NCBI RefSeq assembly: GCF_024170465.1
Contig: NZ_JALJYF010000001.1
Coordinates: forward strand, 1,505,221-1,569,220
Source of the DNA: Natronospira proteinivora
GTDB taxonomy: Bacteria; Pseudomonadota; Gammaproteobacteria; Natronospirales; Natronospiraceae
DNA: 64,000 bases
Reading direction: 5' to 3'
Below the pieces are notes generated by a model. That model was not told the DNA's origin and ran no database searches. It saw only the letters and a program-made list of their open reading frames with translations. Within the stretch, counting starts at the first letter, position 1; each line of letters starts with the position of its first letter. The position numbers and the translations under genes were made by a program. Positions 63,672 through 64,000 of this stretch are shown in pieces.

Positions 63672-64000
63672 TTGGAACCGCCTACGCCGTAGGAGCGGAT
63701 TCATCCGCGATTGGTGCAGGGGCCCCGACCATCTTAAAAGCCTGACACGAAGGACACGAAGAAAGGCAGAAGGACGCGAAGGGTGATTAAGGTTTAGGGC
63801 TGGCGGGGATATAGAGACTGAGCTGACTCGTCCGGGCTTGGATTTTATGACACAGAGGTCTCAGAGAATCCGCAGAGATACACAGAGGAAATGAAAGCGG
63901 ATGCTTTTGTTTGATTCCAGCTGTGGGAGCGGCGTCCGCCGCGATCAAGGCTTCAACTGCCTCTAATCGCGGCCGCCGGCGGGCCCGCAGGGGGGTCCGT
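63672..64000. repeat. Repeat-rich end of window: half REP, CACGAAG arm, CAGAG arm, REP
   Basis: No gene. In order: a single REP arm GTAGGAGCGGATTCATCCGC (63689-63712) without partner; a CACGAAG arm (63744-63782); a CAGAG arm (63849-63889), both 9-9-11-9 type; then a degenerate REP with arms at 63921-63946 and 63965-63992. The right outer CACGAAG arm, if any, lies past the window. Confidence 0.85.

Overview
The window is about 64 kb of high-GC gammaproteobacterial chromosome. Three blocks support this: recX-recA beside alaS-csrA-tRNA-Ser(GCT)-tRNA-Arg(ACG), fmdB-DUF502-aspS, and folA/thyA/lgt/mutS. No single gene fixes the genus. Several proteins are rich in Asp/Glu (the DUF885 lipoprotein, GcvH), which would suit a halophilic or haloalkaliphilic heterotroph, but that is inference. 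Catabolic genes point to amino-acid use: methionine gamma-lyase with an Lrp regulator, kynureninase and kynurenine 3-monooxygenase, phenylalanine hydroxylase with PCD, a split-P-protein glycine cleavage system and a secreted DUF885 peptidase.

Layout. 1-912: end of a P-type ATPase. 928-4780: a minus-strand array of gene cassettes with at least four attC sites and no integrase in view. It carries an OXA-2-like class D beta-lactamase, two GNAT acetyltransferases, a probable Nmad2-domain protein and small membrane proteins. 5.1-13.1 kb: mdeA/lrp, aldo-keto reductase, Npt-type transporter, pta-like/ackA, motAB. 13.3-16.1 kb: kynU-kmo. 16.1-20.6 kb: a zinc-starvation cluster (COG0523 GTPase, zur, ABC exporter-like ATPase/FtsX permease with a His-rich loop, DUF3299 protein) with two Zur-like boxes. 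20.7-28.9 kb: folA, a Mn-riboswitch-controlled UPF0016 exporter, uppP, mgtE, an outer-membrane protein, thyA-lgt, rlmI. 28.9-37.9 kb: one long minus-strand run gcvT-gcvH-gcvPA-tpx-gcvPB-pfkB-like-Nma111-like protease. 38-45.6 kb: DUF885, MFS, ispG, phhAB, a Ubi hydroxylase. 46-56 kb: tRNA genes, csrA, alaS, recX, recA, thpR, pncC, mutS. 56-64 kb: Grx-DUF3429 fusion, hydrolase, HD-GYP, nudB, SDR, fmdB-DUF502-aspS.

The intergenic DNA is unusually structured. Four kinds of palindromic repeat recur: REP-like palindromes (core GTAGGAGCGG or GTGGGAGCGG); arms built from CACGAAG words in a 9-9-11-9 spacing; arms with the same spacing but CAGAG or CGGAG words; and 7-nt AAGCT arms. They are often nested concentrically, one palindrome sitting inside the loop of another. 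Some supply gene signals, namely the kmo stop codon and a possible Shine-Dalgarno for an MFS gene.

The most unusual structure is at 45.9-46.6 kb. Both tRNA genes are followed by a small multi-hairpin element with a shared 45-46-bp block. Each element is joined to a displaced copy of that tRNA's own 3' end, cut at the same point in the T-loop. Two hairpins of the element differ between copies by compensating changes, so structure appears conserved. I do not recognise this element and consider it the best candidate here for an undescribed system.
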